Source: Domibacillus sp. PGB-M46 (GTDB lineage Bacteria > Bacillota > Bacilli > Bacillales > Domibacillaceae). Taken from it: DNA of 64,000 nucleotides. Within the stretch, counting starts at the first letter, position 1; every line of letters starts with the position of its first letter. The stretch is taken from positions 38,776 through 102,775 of the forward strand of contig NZ_JAKGCR010000013.1 of NCBI RefSeq assembly GCF_022668875.1. The letters are read 5' to 3'. Both the position numbers and the translations under genes were made by a program. Positions 26,644 through 35,060 of this stretch are shown one piece after another. Under the pieces are notes generated by a model. The model did no database searches. It worked only from the letters and a program-made list of their open reading frames with translations, and was not told the DNA's origin.

Positions 26644-26679
26644 AAAAAGCACCGGTGAAGAACACCGGTGCTTTTTCCA
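26644..26679 (+). terminator. Terminator of corA
   Basis: AAAAAGCACCGGTG/CACCGGTGCTTTTT perfect stem. Confidence 0.93.
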
Positions 26680-26865
26680 TTTTTTCCAGCTGTTTCTTTT
26701 TTAAAAGCAGGGAAAAATGAAATGTATCTGGCTAAAAACGGACTCTTTTCTCACAAACTCTTCCTCTTCTTTTTGTTTATATTCCCAAACAAGCGAAAAA
26801 AATTTTTATTTCTCCACAAACAATTTTTCTATCAATCAATGTTAAAATGGGCATACGCTCCAAGT

Positions 26866-26879
26866 TGTAAGCGTTATCA
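26866..26879 (+). promoter_or_regulatory. CcpA cre site upstream of the AAT permease
   Basis: TGTAAGCGTTATCA fits the cre consensus TGWAANCGNTNWCA at every position. A TAAAAT -10-like box lies at 26843-26848, so the site would block elongation or initiation. It is 200 bases before the permease start and implies carbon catabolite repression. Confidence 0.85.
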
Positions 26880-26949
26880 AATCAGTAATATCAAGGGGTT
26901 TTTTGATTCATTCTTCATCAGCTTCCCTGTTTGGGCAAAAAAGGAGGTT

Positions 26950-27063
26950 ATGTTTCTTTCTTATTTTTCTTGCCAACCGAAACAGCACAGGGCTACAATG
27001 AGAAAGTGCGTTAATTTCTTGAAGCATCTCAGATATTTTTTTCCATTTTGGAGCCTATTTTAA
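26950..27063 (+). other. Possible 37-codon leader ORF before the AAT permease
   Basis: ATG at 26950 preceded by AAGGAGG with only 2 bases of spacing; product MFLSYFSCQPKQHRATMRKC... ending LRYFFPFWSLF, rich in aromatic residues; stop 17 bases before the permease start. It may be a leader peptide or simply fill a long 5' leader. Confidence 0.3.
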
Positions 27064-27080
27064 GGAAAGGAAGAACACAA

Positions 27081-28478
27081 ATGGCACAACTAGAGTCAAA
27101 GAAAATAGCGCCTCAGCCAAACAACAGCAATGAACTGCACCGTGGATTAGAAGAAAGGCATATTACACTTATGTCACTCGGCGCAGCCATCGGCGTCGGG
27201 CTTTTTTTAGGTTCCGCTACCGCGATTAAAATGGCCGGTCCAGGAATCTTGCTTGCTTATGCTGTAAGTGGCATGGTGATGTTTTTTATTATGCGTGCGC
27301 TTGGTGAAATGGCGATTGAAAAGCCTGTTGCCGGTTCATTTAGTAAATACGCGCGTGATTATCTTGGCCCGCTGGCCGGATTTATAACTGGATGGAACTA
27401 TTGGTTTTTATGGGTTGTAACCTGTATGGCGGAAATTACCGCAGTCGGCGTTTATATGGGCTTCTGGTATCCAGATGTTCCAGCCTGGATTTGGGCATTA
27501 GCCGCCTTGGTCATTATGACAACCGTTAACTTTTTAGCGGTAAAAGCATATGGGGAGCTGGAGTTTTGGTTTGCTCTCATCAAAATTGTTGCGATTCTTT
27601 CCATGATTGTAATCGGTGTGTTAATGATCGCTTTCGGAATTGGAAACGGTGGTATTGCAACCGGAATCAGCAATCTTTGGGAGAATGGCGGCTTTTTCCC
27701 GAATGGCGCAAAAGGACTTCTGTTATCCTTGCAGATGGTTATGTTCGCTTATTTAGGCATTGAATTAATCGGTGTTACGGCCGGGGAAGTAAAAAACCCG
27801 GAAAAGTCATTGTCAAGAGCGATTGACTCTGTGTTTTGGCGGATTTTAATTTTTTATGTGGGCGCTTTATTCGTCATTATGTCTATTTATCCGTGGACCG
27901 AAATTGGCACACAAGGAAGCCCGTTTGTCCTGACATTTGAAAAAGTAGGTATTCCAGCAGCAGCCGGCATTATCAACTTTGTTGTCCTAACGGCCGCTCT
28001 TTCATCTTGCAACAGCGGTATTTTCAGTACAGGACGCATGCTGTTTAATCTGGCAGAACACGGGGAAGCACCTGCTTCTTATCAAACGCTGACTCGAAAC
28101 GGTGTTCCGGGCAAAGCGATTATTGCATCTGCCGGCGTGCTGCTCATTGGCGTTTTGTTGAATTATCTTGTACCTGCTAAAGTTTTTACATGGGTAACGA
28201 GCATTGCAACATTCGGAGCGATTTGGACATGGGCAGTTATTTTGCTTTCACAAATTCGCTATCGAAAAAGCTTGAGCCCGCAACAGCAGCAAGGACTTAA
28301 ATACAAGGTTCCGCTATTTCCTTTTACTTCATATATCTCTCTTGCGTTTCTAGCAGGCGTCATTGTTGTAATGGGCTTTAGTACGGACACAAGAATTGCC
28401 CTGATTGTCGGTCCGCTTTGGCTGCTTTCATTAACGGTGGTATATTACGCCAAAGGCTTTCACCGCAAAAATGCATAA
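27081..28478 (+). CDS. AAT-family amino acid permease (RocE/HutM/ProY-like)
   Basis: 465 residues, 12 membrane helices. LHRGLEERHITLMSLGAAIGVGLFLGSA and ALGEMAIEKPVAGSFSKYA are classic signatures of the amino acid transporter (AAT) family that includes RocC, RocE, HutM, AapA and proline permeases. Proton-driven import. The start at 27081 has AAGGAAAGGAAG upstream, rather loosely spaced. The perfect cre site in the leader suggests uptake of an amino acid used as carbon source, for example arginine, histidine or proline. Substrate not resolvable. Confidence 0.87.
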   Translation: MAQLESKKIAPQPNNSNELHRGLEERHITLMSLGAAIGVGLFLGSATAIKMAGPGILLAYAVSGMVMFFIMRALGEMAIEKPVAGSFSKYARDYLGPLAGFITGWNYWFLWVVTCMAEITAVGVYMGFWYPDVPAWIWALAALVIMTTVNFLAVKAYGELEFWFALIKIVAILSMIVIGVLMIAFGIGNGGIATGISNLWENGGFFPNGAKGLLLSLQMVMFAYLGIELIGVTAGEVKNPEKSLSRAIDSVFWRILIFYVGALFVIMSIYPWTEIGTQGSPFVLTFEKVGIPAAAGIINFVVLTAALSSCNSGIFSTGRMLFNLAEHGEAPASYQTLTRNGVPGKAIIASAGVLLIGVLLNYLVPAKVFTWVTSIATFGAIWTWAVILLSQIRYRKSLSPQQQQGLKYKVPLFPFTSYISLAFLAGVIVVMGFSTDTRIALIVGPLWLLSLTVVYYAKGFHRKNA

Positions 28479-28493
28479 GAGCTCTTTTAACGT

Positions 28494-28527
28494 ACCGGCC
28501 CTGCCCTGAGCAGGCCGGTTCTTTTTT
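28494..28527 (+). terminator. Terminator of the AAT permease
   Basis: ACCGGC(C)CTGC/GCAGGCCGGT stem with one bulged C, then T6. Confidence 0.85.
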
Positions 28528-28531
28528 ACGA

Positions 28532-28981
28532 TCAGCCATATTTTTTCTGATGTTCTTTTTTCAATTTTAAGTACTCCTGATCTTCGCGCACAGCTTTCCA
28601 CTTCATCTGGAAAATCGCTGCTGACTGCGCTTTTTCTTCATCAATATTCCGCTCGTTTACCTTTCCTTCTTTATTATATTTGCGGCCGCCTTTGTAGTTT
28701 GTGTAACGGCGTGCCCGCGTATAGCCCATCTGCAAAAATTTGCGTGCCATATCCATGCCGACAAAATCATTTTTTTCTTTGTATTCCAAAAACATGCTGT
28801 AAATCTTTTCTGATGATTCCCGGGCAATATCGGGTGTTTTAAAACGCCAGTGCGGCAAAATTTCACTTTTGTAAGGCTCCACAAGCAGTACCCCCTGCTC
28901 GCCCCGGCCGACGCGGTATTTTTTGGGTTCTTTTCGAAAGTCAATTTGGTCAAAGTCAAGCGAATAATCAAATGCCATCAT
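28532..28981 (-). CDS. DUF4385 family protein
   Basis: 149 residues, soluble, highly charged. FDYSLDFDQIDFRKEPKKYRVGRGEQGVLLVEPYKSEILPHWRFK and DFVGMDMARKFLQMGYTRARRYTNYKGG form the DUF4385 pattern, found across bacteria and viruses; no activity is known. The ATG at 28981 has GGAGAG 5 bases upstream; the second ATG (28978) is equally possible. Divergent from the lipoprotein gene. Confidence 0.75.
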   Translation of the reverse strand: MMAFDYSLDFDQIDFRKEPKKYRVGRGEQGVLLVEPYKSEILPHWRFKTPDIARESSEKIYSMFLEYKEKNDFVGMDMARKFLQMGYTRARRYTNYKGGRKYNKEGKVNERNIDEEKAQSAAIFQMKWKAVREDQEYLKLKKEHQKKYG

Positions 28982-29097
28982 GCTTCTCTCCTTTTTCTTC
29001 TTTTTACCCGTCCTTTTAAGAGCCAAACGAAGCAAAAAAAGCGTTTAAAACGGTGTCATTTGTAAATAGTAGTAAAAAAGATGAAAAGGGGATCATC

Positions 29098-29562
29098 ATG
29101 AAAAAAAACTGCTATGCTGCTTCTTTTTTTCTGGCAGGGATGCTGACAGCCGGATGTGGAACGGACGAAAGTGAACAGCCTGTCCTGGATACCGAAACCG
29201 ATACCATTGAGGAACAGGCGCGTGATTTGCCAAGTAAAATTCAAAATGTACAAAGTATGCTTGACCGCGTAAACACCCATATTGAATCTTCCGAAAGCGG
29301 TGAGGAGCTTCAGAAAGCTGGAGAAAGCCTGGAAGAACATTGGGATTTAGCTGAGGCTGAAGTGGAAGAGCAATATCCAGAAGAATACACAGCTATTGAA
29401 AAAAGCCTTTACCCGCTTATAGCCGAAGCACAAAAAGACAGCCCTGATCTTCAAAAAATGAAACCATGGGTAAAAGACGCCGATGATAAATTAACGGCCC
29501 TTTTAGAAAAAGCATCTGCTCCTAAAAAAGACGAAGACGGGTTAGACGCAGAACAGAAATAG
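29098..29562 (+). CDS. Small lipoprotein of unknown function
   Basis: 154 residues. Lipoprotein signal peptide with lipobox MLTAGC (Cys about residue 19), then an acidic helical body with a likely four-helix arrangement (EEQARDLPSKIQNVQSMLDR, AGESLEEHWDLAEAEVEEQY, LQKMKPWVKDADDKLTALLEKA). No enzyme motif. It should be tethered to the outer face of the membrane. The start at 29098 has AAAAGGGG 6 bases upstream. The next gene (YqjF-like) follows after 16 bases, so both are probably co-transcribed. Confidence 0.75.
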   Translation: MKKNCYAASFFLAGMLTAGCGTDESEQPVLDTETDTIEEQARDLPSKIQNVQSMLDRVNTHIESSESGEELQKAGESLEEHWDLAEAEVEEQYPEEYTAIEKSLYPLIAEAQKDSPDLQKMKPWVKDADDKLTALLEKASAPKKDEDGLDAEQK

Positions 29563-29578
29563 AGAGGAGTCCCGTGAA

Positions 29579-30304
29579 ATGGCCAACACTTTCAGTGAAA
29601 CGAGCCAGCGTCCTTTTGCTCTCCCTTCCTCTCCCTGGATCGCAGCACAGCAATGGGATTTTATGCTTTTTCTTCACTGGCCTGTTTCAGCCAAGAAACT
29701 CGCACCGCATATTCCAGCCGCTCTTTCTCTTGATTTGTTCGGCGGCAGCGCCTGGGTCAGCATTGTACCTTTTTTAGCCCGCGGCACCCACCTGCGCGGC
29801 CTGCCGCCTTTTCCTTTTTATCATTCCTATTTAGAAATCAATATACGAACTTATGTCACGCATAAAGGCGTTCCCGGTGTTTACTTTTTCAGCCTTGGTG
29901 TCGATAAATGGCCGGTCGTTTTGGGTGCACGGGCTGTTTCTCTTCTTCCGTATTACCATGCTCAAATGAAGCTGCTTGTGCGCAATCAAACAGTGGACTT
30001 TCAATCAGGAAGCAAACACCCTTTTCGTGCCGTTTATTTCCCTTCTTCCTCTGTTTTTATTCCACAGGAAGGCAGTATAGACTTTTGGCTGCTTGAACGC
30101 TATTGCCTGTTTGATCAAAAAGGCGGCTTTGTTTTCCGCGGAGATATTCACCATGACCGGTGGCGTGTGGCGGAAGCATGCTGTACGGTTTTGGATCCGC
30201 CGTCCCTTTCTTTTTTGCCGGATGCCGTTTTTGAGCAAAAGCCGCTCGCTCATTTTGCCCATAAAAAAAACGTGTTTGCCTGGCCGTTACAAATCGCCAG
30301 GTAA
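29579..30304 (+). CDS. YqjF-like DUF2071 protein
   Basis: 241 residues; matches the YqjF/DUF2071 family by WDFMLFLHWPVSAKKLAPHIPA near the start, YHSYLEINIRTYVTHKGVPGVYFFSLGVDKWPVVLGARAVSLLPYYHAQM in the middle and FWLLERYCLF near the end. It has a beta-rich acetoacetate-decarboxylase-like fold; the role is unknown. The start at 29579 has GAGAGGAG upstream; the GTG at 29574 is out of frame. Follows the lipoprotein gene by 16 bases. Its 3' end lies inside a terminator. Confidence 0.82.
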   Translation: MANTFSETSQRPFALPSSPWIAAQQWDFMLFLHWPVSAKKLAPHIPAALSLDLFGGSAWVSIVPFLARGTHLRGLPPFPFYHSYLEINIRTYVTHKGVPGVYFFSLGVDKWPVVLGARAVSLLPYYHAQMKLLVRNQTVDFQSGSKHPFRAVYFPSSSVFIPQEGSIDFWLLERYCLFDQKGGFVFRGDIHHDRWRVAEACCTVLDPPSLSFLPDAVFEQKPLAHFAHKKNVFAWPLQIAR

Positions 30305-30314
30305 ACACATTTTT
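30272..30314. terminator. Terminator between yqjF-like and Gfo/Idh genes
   Basis: GTGTTTGCCTGGC/GCCAGGTAAACAC stem with one G-T pair and T or A runs on both sides; overlaps the yqjF-like stop. Confidence 0.88.
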
Positions 30315-30315
30315 C

Positions 30316-31281
30316 TTATGAAGTAAAGACGACGCCAGCCTGTCTGCGCGCTTCTTCCGTGATCTCGATCACAATTTCGCTTATGTTCCGGTAGTGCTCA
30401 TACAGGTTGCGGTCATTTGACTGAATCGCTTTTGCAATCGCTTCTGCTTCATACATCATATCATTTTCTTCTTCTGCAACGGCAAGCTGTTCTTGCTCCC
30501 CTGAAAGACGATCCGTAAACTGGATGCTTGCAATTGGTGCCACATGATCAATGCTGATCGTGCCGTTTTCGCCGCTTATTTCACCCGGCAGGAACGAATC
30601 CGTTATTTTCGAGAACATTGTGGTACACACATGTGTACCATAATCCAGAACAACCGAACCACTTCCATCCACACCTGTCGGCAGCATCGTTACATGGGCG
30701 CTAATACGCTCTGGCCTGCCAAACAAAGAAACAGCCAGGCTGATTGGATATACGCCCAAGTCAACAAGCGCACCGCCGGAAAACTTCGGTGAGAAAATAT
30801 TTGGTTCTTCCCCAGCCAGTACATTGTCGTAGCGGGACGAGTATTTCATATACTGCAAAAAGGAATGACGGATCGGACCGACTTTTTCAACTACCTCTTT
30901 TAAGCGTGCATGGTTTGGCGTATACAAATTGCGGAACGCTTCAAATAAAAATACGCCGTTTTCTTCCGCTGTTTGAAAGGCCTCCCTGCACTGGCCAGCC
31001 GTTGAAAACATTGGTTTTTCGCAAATAATATGCTTTTTATGCTTCATTAAAAAAAGCGCCTGCTCAAAGTGAAGGGAATTAGGCGAAGCGATGTATACAA
31101 CATCAACGGTTTCATCAGACGCCAGCTCCGCAAGGTCTGTGAAAACGCGCGGTGCTCCCAGCCCCTTTGCTTTTTCGACCGAACGGGAGAAAGCGCCGGC
31201 AAACGTCAATGCATCTGTTTTGCCCACAGCATCAATAAACCGCTCGGTAATCATGCTTGTACCAATTGTTGCAATATTCAT
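30316..31281 (-). CDS. Gfo/Idh/MocA-family oxidoreductase (YulF-like)
   Basis: 321 residues. An N-terminal Rossmann domain begins MNIATIGTSMITERFI (a GxS variant of GxGxxG), then VYIASPNSLHFEQALFLMKHKKHIICEKPMF, where EKP is the family signature and Lys is catalytic. C-terminal dimerisation domain with GGALVDLGVYPISLA (active-site GGxxxDxGxY). NAD(P)-dependent sugar or inositol-type dehydrogenase; substrate unknown. The ATG has GAGAGGGA upstream. No sugar operon is adjacent. Confidence 0.85.
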   Translation of the reverse strand: MNIATIGTSMITERFIDAVGKTDALTFAGAFSRSVEKAKGLGAPRVFTDLAELASDETVDVVYIASPNSLHFEQALFLMKHKKHIICEKPMFSTAGQCREAFQTAEENGVFLFEAFRNLYTPNHARLKEVVEKVGPIRHSFLQYMKYSSRYDNVLAGEEPNIFSPKFSGGALVDLGVYPISLAVSLFGRPERISAHVTMLPTGVDGSGSVVLDYGTHVCTTMFSKITDSFLPGEISGENGTISIDHVAPIASIQFTDRLSGEQEQLAVAEEENDMMYEAEAIAKAIQSNDRNLYEHYRNISEIVIEITEEARRQAGVVFTS

Positions 31282-31427
31282 ATGTAATCCCTCTCTTATC
31301 CAGAATACTAGCCGCTGTTCTTTGTTATTTTCTCAGCAAAACGCTCCAAGATCAACTGCCGGCCAAACAGGTTCCTTTTTGAAATGTACATACATATTGT
31401 ATACTGTTTAAAAAGGGGGTCTTACAA

Positions 31428-31802
31428 GTGGGACACGTATGCGCAAGAGAGTTCAACTGTGAAAAAGAACTGACACTGGCGGTGATCGGCGGGAAATGGA
31501 AAATGCTGATTCTTTGGCATTTAGGGAAAGAAGGAACAAAACGGTTTAACGAATTAAAATCGTTAATGCCCGGCATAACGCAGCGTATGCTTGTAAATCA
31601 GCTGCGTGAGCTCGAATCGGATTTTATCGTTCACCGGGAAGTGTATCCGGTTGTGCCTCCAAAAGTAGAATATTCCTTGACGGACCAAGGCCGGACTTTA
31701 ATGCCAATTCTTGAATCGATGTACGATTGGGGCAAGAAATATAAGGAATTTATTGAAGAACAAGTAGATGAACCCGCTGTAGAAATTGGACATAATAAAT
31801 AA
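31428..31802 (+). CDS. hxlR: HxlR, formaldehyde-responsive activator of hxlAB
   Basis: 124 residues, HxlR-type winged helix. [36 protein letters not shown] is nearly identical to B. subtilis HxlR, and [16 protein letters not shown] gives the wing. The N-terminal cysteine needed for formaldehyde sensing is present (Cys in REFNCEKEL, about residue 11). The start is GTG at 31428 with AAGGGGG 8 bases upstream; a promoter TTGAAA...TATACT lies at 31379-31405. Same direction as, and immediately upstream of, hxlA, as in B. subtilis. Confidence 0.93.
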   Translation: MGHVCAREFNCEKELTLAVIGGKWKMLILWHLGKEGTKRFNELKSLMPGITQRMLVNQLRELESDFIVHREVYPVVPPKVEYSLTDQGRTLMPILESMYDWGKKYKEFIEEQVDEPAVEIGHNK

Positions 31803-31805
31803 CCA

Positions 31806-31833
31806 AGAGAGTGTGCAGAGCACGCTCTTTTTT
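31806..31833 (+). terminator. Terminator of hxlR
   Basis: AGAGAGTGTGC/GCACGCTCTT stem with T6 directly after the stop. Confidence 0.85.
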
Positions 31834-31836
31834 ATT

Positions 31837-31908
31837 GCACAGTATACTTTTCAGCACTATATGAGTTTAAAGTGCGTACTTCTTTTTTGCTCAGCTTCAC
31901 TTTACAAT
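31837..31908 (+). promoter_or_regulatory. hxlAB promoter with putative HxlR repeats
   Basis: A -10 box TACAAT lies at 31903-31908 without a good -35, as expected for an activated promoter. Upstream, TATACTTTTCAGC and GTACTTCTTTTTTGC form an imperfect direct repeat about 30 bases apart. B. subtilis HxlR binds two imperfect 25-base repeats here; these are the likely counterparts. Confidence 0.45.
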
Positions 31909-31941
31909 GAACAACATCAAACAAAAAAGGAGCATGTTATT

Positions 31942-32586
31942 ATGAAATTACAATTAGCGTTAGACCTTGTAAACATTCCGGAAGGTATCGAGCTTGTGAA
32001 GGAAGTACAGGATCACATTGACATCGTTGAAATTGGCACGCCTGTTATCATTAACGAAGGGCTTCACGCGGTTAAAGCTATGAAAGAAGCGTTCCCGAAC
32101 CTGGACGTGCTGGCGGATCTTAAAATTATGGATGCAGCCGGCTACGAAGTGTCACAAGCTTCAGCAGCAGGTGCGGACATTGTGACTATCCTTGGCCAGG
32201 CGGAAGATGCATCCATTAAAGGCGCTGTAGAAGAAGCGAAAAAACAAGGCAAACAAATTCTTGTAGATATGATCGCGGTCAAAGATATTAAAACGCGCGC
32301 GCAGGAACTTGATGCTCTTGGTGTGGATTATATCTGCGTCCATACGGGCTATGATTTGCAGGCAGTCGGTAAAAACTCCTTTGAAGACCTGCATACAATT
32401 AAAGGTGTCGTCAAAAATGCGAAAACAGCGATTGCCGGCGGGATTAAGCTTGAAACACTTCCAGAAGTAATTCAAGAACAGCCGGATCTTGTTATCGTAG
32501 GAGGCGGGATCACTGGCCAAGACGATAAAAAAGCAGCAGCTGCCAAAATGCAGAAGCTTGTCAAAGAAGCGGTTACGGTTGAATGA
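31942..32586 (+). CDS. hxlA: 3-hexulose-6-phosphate synthase
   Basis: 214 residues, orotidine-decarboxylase-like TIM barrel. MKLQLALDLVNIPEGIEL, DIVEIGTPVI, VLADLKIMDAAGYE (the DxKxxD active-site motif) and VGGGIT are intact. It condenses formaldehyde with ribulose-5-phosphate, the first step of the RuMP pathway, used here for detoxification. ATG at 31942, AAAAAGGAG upstream. Its stop TGA overlaps the ATG of hxlB (ATGA), so the two are translationally coupled. Confidence 0.95.
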   Translation: MKLQLALDLVNIPEGIELVKEVQDHIDIVEIGTPVIINEGLHAVKAMKEAFPNLDVLADLKIMDAAGYEVSQASAAGADIVTILGQAEDASIKGAVEEAKKQGKQILVDMIAVKDIKTRAQELDALGVDYICVHTGYDLQAVGKNSFEDLHTIKGVVKNAKTAIAGGIKLETLPEVIQEQPDLVIVGGGITGQDDKKAAAAKMQKLVKEAVTVE

Positions 32587-33128
32587 CCAAGCAGCTTGAA
32601 CGCATTCTGCAGGAGGTTCACACAACAGCTCAGCTTATCCGTGATGAAGACGCAACGCAGCTGGTGAACCACATCCTTGAAGCGAAAAAAATCTTTGTAG
32701 CGGGCGCAGGACGCTCCGGGTTTATGGCAAAATCCTTCGCGATGCGCATGATGCATGTCGGCCTAGATCCGTATGTTGTAGGCGAAACGATCACGCCAAA
32801 TGTAGAAGAAGGCGATTTGTTTATCGTCGGTTCCGGTTCGGGTGAAACAAAAAGCCTTGTGGCGATGGCGGAAAAAGCCAAGTCGATCGGTGCGGATGTA
32901 GCGGCTGTTACAATCGTTCCGGATTCATCGATCGGCCGGATTGCAGACATCGTCATTGAGATTCCTGCTCAGACAAAAGCCGATACAAACAATAAATCGA
33001 TTCAGCCGATGGGTTCTTTGTTTGAACAAAGCTTATTGCTGTTTTATGATTCGCTCATTTTAATGATCATGGAAAAACGCGGGATGGATTCCGGCCGTAT
33101 GTACGGGCGCCATGCCAATTTAGAATAG
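32583..33128 (+). CDS. hxlB: 6-phospho-3-hexuloisomerase
   Basis: 181 residues, a single SIS domain: VAGAGRSGFMAKSFAMRMMHVG, VGSGSGETKSLVAMAEKAK and the C-terminal PMGSLFEQSLLLFYDS with the catalytic Glu. It converts hexulose-6-phosphate to fructose-6-phosphate, completing formaldehyde fixation. The start overlaps the hxlA stop by 4 bases. Confidence 0.95.
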   Translation: MTKQLERILQEVHTTAQLIRDEDATQLVNHILEAKKIFVAGAGRSGFMAKSFAMRMMHVGLDPYVVGETITPNVEEGDLFIVGSGSGETKSLVAMAEKAKSIGADVAAVTIVPDSSIGRIADIVIEIPAQTKADTNNKSIQPMGSLFEQSLLLFYDSLILMIMEKRGMDSGRMYGRHANLE

Positions 33129-33133
33129 CTGTG

Positions 33134-33166
33134 AAAAAGGGCCGCTTTAAACAAGCGGCCTTTTTT
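33134..33166. terminator. Terminator after hxlB (also serves the DinB gene)
   Basis: GGCCGCTT/AAGCGGCC stem with A and T runs on either side. Confidence 0.92.
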
Positions 33167-33169
33167 ACT

Positions 33170-33643
33170 TTATGTAGCTGGATTGTCCCGCAAAAAATAA
33201 ATAAAATCAGTCGGGCAGCTCCCGTATCCTGCTGTTCTCATCATCACCACCACATTTCCACGGTGGGAAGTGCCGTGATTGACTACATGGGTCACAAGCT
33301 CAGATAACGTATTTTGAAAGGGCACCCCTTCTTTCGTTCGATAGTGAATCATTGTATCACCGCTTCGTGCCTCCCGTAAAAAAACACTCATTTCTTTTCC
33401 GAGATCCTCAAAAGCTTTTTTCGCTTCTGCCGCAGTCGAAAAGGCTGTTTCGCCGCCTGCCGGTTCTCTGGATTGTTTCATTCGTGAAAACCATAGCCGG
33501 TCCACGTCATAAATATGCTCAAATGTCCGGGCGATAGAGGAAAACGGCCCTGCCATCGGTTTGGTAAAAACGGAAGGGTACGAAGCCAGATGATCCAGCA
33601 TTCGTTGATTCGCCCATACATGATAATCATATAACTGATTCAT
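33170..33643 (-). CDS. DinB-family protein
   Basis: 157 residues, four-helix DinB/YfiT fold. The likely metal triad is His in ARTFEHIYDVDRLW and the two His of HVVNHGTSHRG. DinB proteins include bacillithiol- or mycothiol-dependent transferases and proteins of unknown role. The ATG has AAGGCGGA upstream. Proximity to hxlAB and adhB may point to thiol-linked aldehyde detoxification, but that is speculation. Confidence 0.82.
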   Translation of the reverse strand: MNQLYDYHVWANQRMLDHLASYPSVFTKPMAGPFSSIARTFEHIYDVDRLWFSRMKQSREPAGGETAFSTAAEAKKAFEDLGKEMSVFLREARSGDTMIHYRTKEGVPFQNTLSELVTHVVNHGTSHRGNVVVMMRTAGYGSCPTDFIYFLRDNPAT

Positions 33644-33797
33644 TTGTGATCCGCCTTTCTTTGTTTTAAAGATTCCTTGTTTCCACTATAACAGGAAAAA
33701 AAACCTGTACCATTTAAAAAGGAATACACGTTTTTTCAGCATAATATTCCGTCATGCGGGTAAAAGAAAACTATTCTCAAAATCAGGAGGTTTTTTC

Positions 33798-34940
33798 ATG
33801 CGCGCAGTTACGTATCAAGGCATTAAGAACATGCAGGTGAAGAATGTAGCGGATCCAACGATTCAAAAGCGGGAAGACATTATTGTCCGTGTTACCTCAA
33901 CAGCCATTTGCGGCTCTGATTTGCATATTTACCAGGGTGCCCTGCCGCCGGCAGAAGACGACTATGTCATCGGTCATGAACCGATGGGAATTGTAGAGGA
34001 AGTCGGGCCAGACGTCACGAAAGTTAAAAAAGGCGACCGCGTGGTGCTGCCGTTTAATGTTTCCTGCGGCCAGTGCTTCTATTGTAATCATGATATGGAG
34101 AGCCAGTGCGACAACTCTAACGCCAACCCTCATGTCGATTCGGGCGGTTATTTCGGCTTTACACAGCGCTATGGAAACTTCCCTGGCGGCCAGGCCGAAT
34201 ATCTGCGCGTGCCATACGGAAACTTTATGCCTTTTGTGATTCCGGAATCATGCGAGCTTGAGGATGAATCGGTTTTATTTCTATCCGATATTTTACCCAC
34301 TGCTTATTGGAGTGTTGAAAATTCCGGGGTGAAAGCAGGAGACACGGTCGTTGTGCTTGGCTGCGGGCCGGTTGGCTTATTAACACAGAAGTTTGCCTGG
34401 ATGAAAGGCGCCAAGCGGGTCATTGCTGTGGACCACGTTCCGTACCGCCTGGCTCATGCCAAGAAGATGAATAACGTTGAGGTATTTAATTTCTCGGAAT
34501 ATAAAAACATGGGCGATCATTTAAGGGAGATTACCAATGGCGGCGCGGATATTGTCATTGACTGTGTCGGCATGGACGGAAAAAAATCGCCAGTTGAAGC
34601 GATCGAACAAAAACTCAAGCTGCAGGGCGGCACATTAAGCGCGATCCAAATCGCCTTGAGAGCGGTTCGCAAGTTCGGAACAATCCAGCTCACTGGCGTT
34701 TACGGTTCTTTGTATAACATGTTCCCGCTCGGCTACTTGTTTGAGCGGAATATTACCGTAAAAATGGGCCAGGCACCTGTCATTCATTACATGCCGGAGC
34801 TGTTTGAGAAAATTACAGCCGGCGAGATTGACCCGACAGAAATTATTACCCACAAAGTGCCGCTCGAGCAGGCAGGCGAGGCTTATCAAATGTTTAATGA
34901 TCACGCAGATGAATGTATTAAAGTGATCCTTAAACCATAA
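33798..34940 (+). CDS. adhB: Zinc-dependent alcohol/formaldehyde dehydrogenase (AdhB-like)
   Basis: 380 residues, class III-like medium-chain dehydrogenase without glutathione dependence, close to B. subtilis AdhB. Catalytic zinc ligands: Cys in AICGSDLHIYQG, GHEPMG and the later Asp/Cys; structural zinc cysteines are partly replaced (CGQCFYCNHDMESQC). NAD-binding VVVLGCGPVGLLTQ. Proteins of this group oxidise formaldehyde or other alcohols with NAD. ATG has AGGAGG 7 bases upstream. Location beside hxlAB suggests a second route for formaldehyde. Confidence 0.87.
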   Translation: MRAVTYQGIKNMQVKNVADPTIQKREDIIVRVTSTAICGSDLHIYQGALPPAEDDYVIGHEPMGIVEEVGPDVTKVKKGDRVVLPFNVSCGQCFYCNHDMESQCDNSNANPHVDSGGYFGFTQRYGNFPGGQAEYLRVPYGNFMPFVIPESCELEDESVLFLSDILPTAYWSVENSGVKAGDTVVVLGCGPVGLLTQKFAWMKGAKRVIAVDHVPYRLAHAKKMNNVEVFNFSEYKNMGDHLREITNGGADIVIDCVGMDGKKSPVEAIEQKLKLQGGTLSAIQIALRAVRKFGTIQLTGVYGSLYNMFPLGYLFERNITVKMGQAPVIHYMPELFEKITAGEIDPTEIITHKVPLEQAGEAYQMFNDHADECIKVILKP

Positions 34941-34945
34941 AATGA

Positions 34946-34982
34946 AAAATCCGCTCTTTGCAGGGCGGATTTTATTTTTTAT
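34946..34982 (+). terminator. Terminator of adhB
   Basis: AAAATCCGC/GCGGATTTT stem with a 10-base loop and a long T-run. Confidence 0.85.
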
Positions 34983-35030
34983 ATAGAAACAGCTATTGCT
35001 CAAAAGTATACGATTCAAAAAACAAAAGAA

Positions 35031-35060
35031 AAAGAGCGGTCCTGTACGGACCGCTTCTTT
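35031..35060 (-). terminator. Terminator of the tctBA-HPr operon
   Basis: AGCGGTCC/GGACCGCT (35035-35055) next to the HPr-like stop, T-run on the minus strand. Confidence 0.87.

Noticed and set aside
29042..29068. Possible sigma-B promoter (GTTTAA-13-GTAAAT) before the lipoprotein gene
   Set aside because: The -10 lacks the GGG core.
33740..33790. Possible sigma-B promoter (GTTTTT...GGGTAA) before adhB
   Set aside because: The spacing of 22 bases is far outside the sigma-B range.
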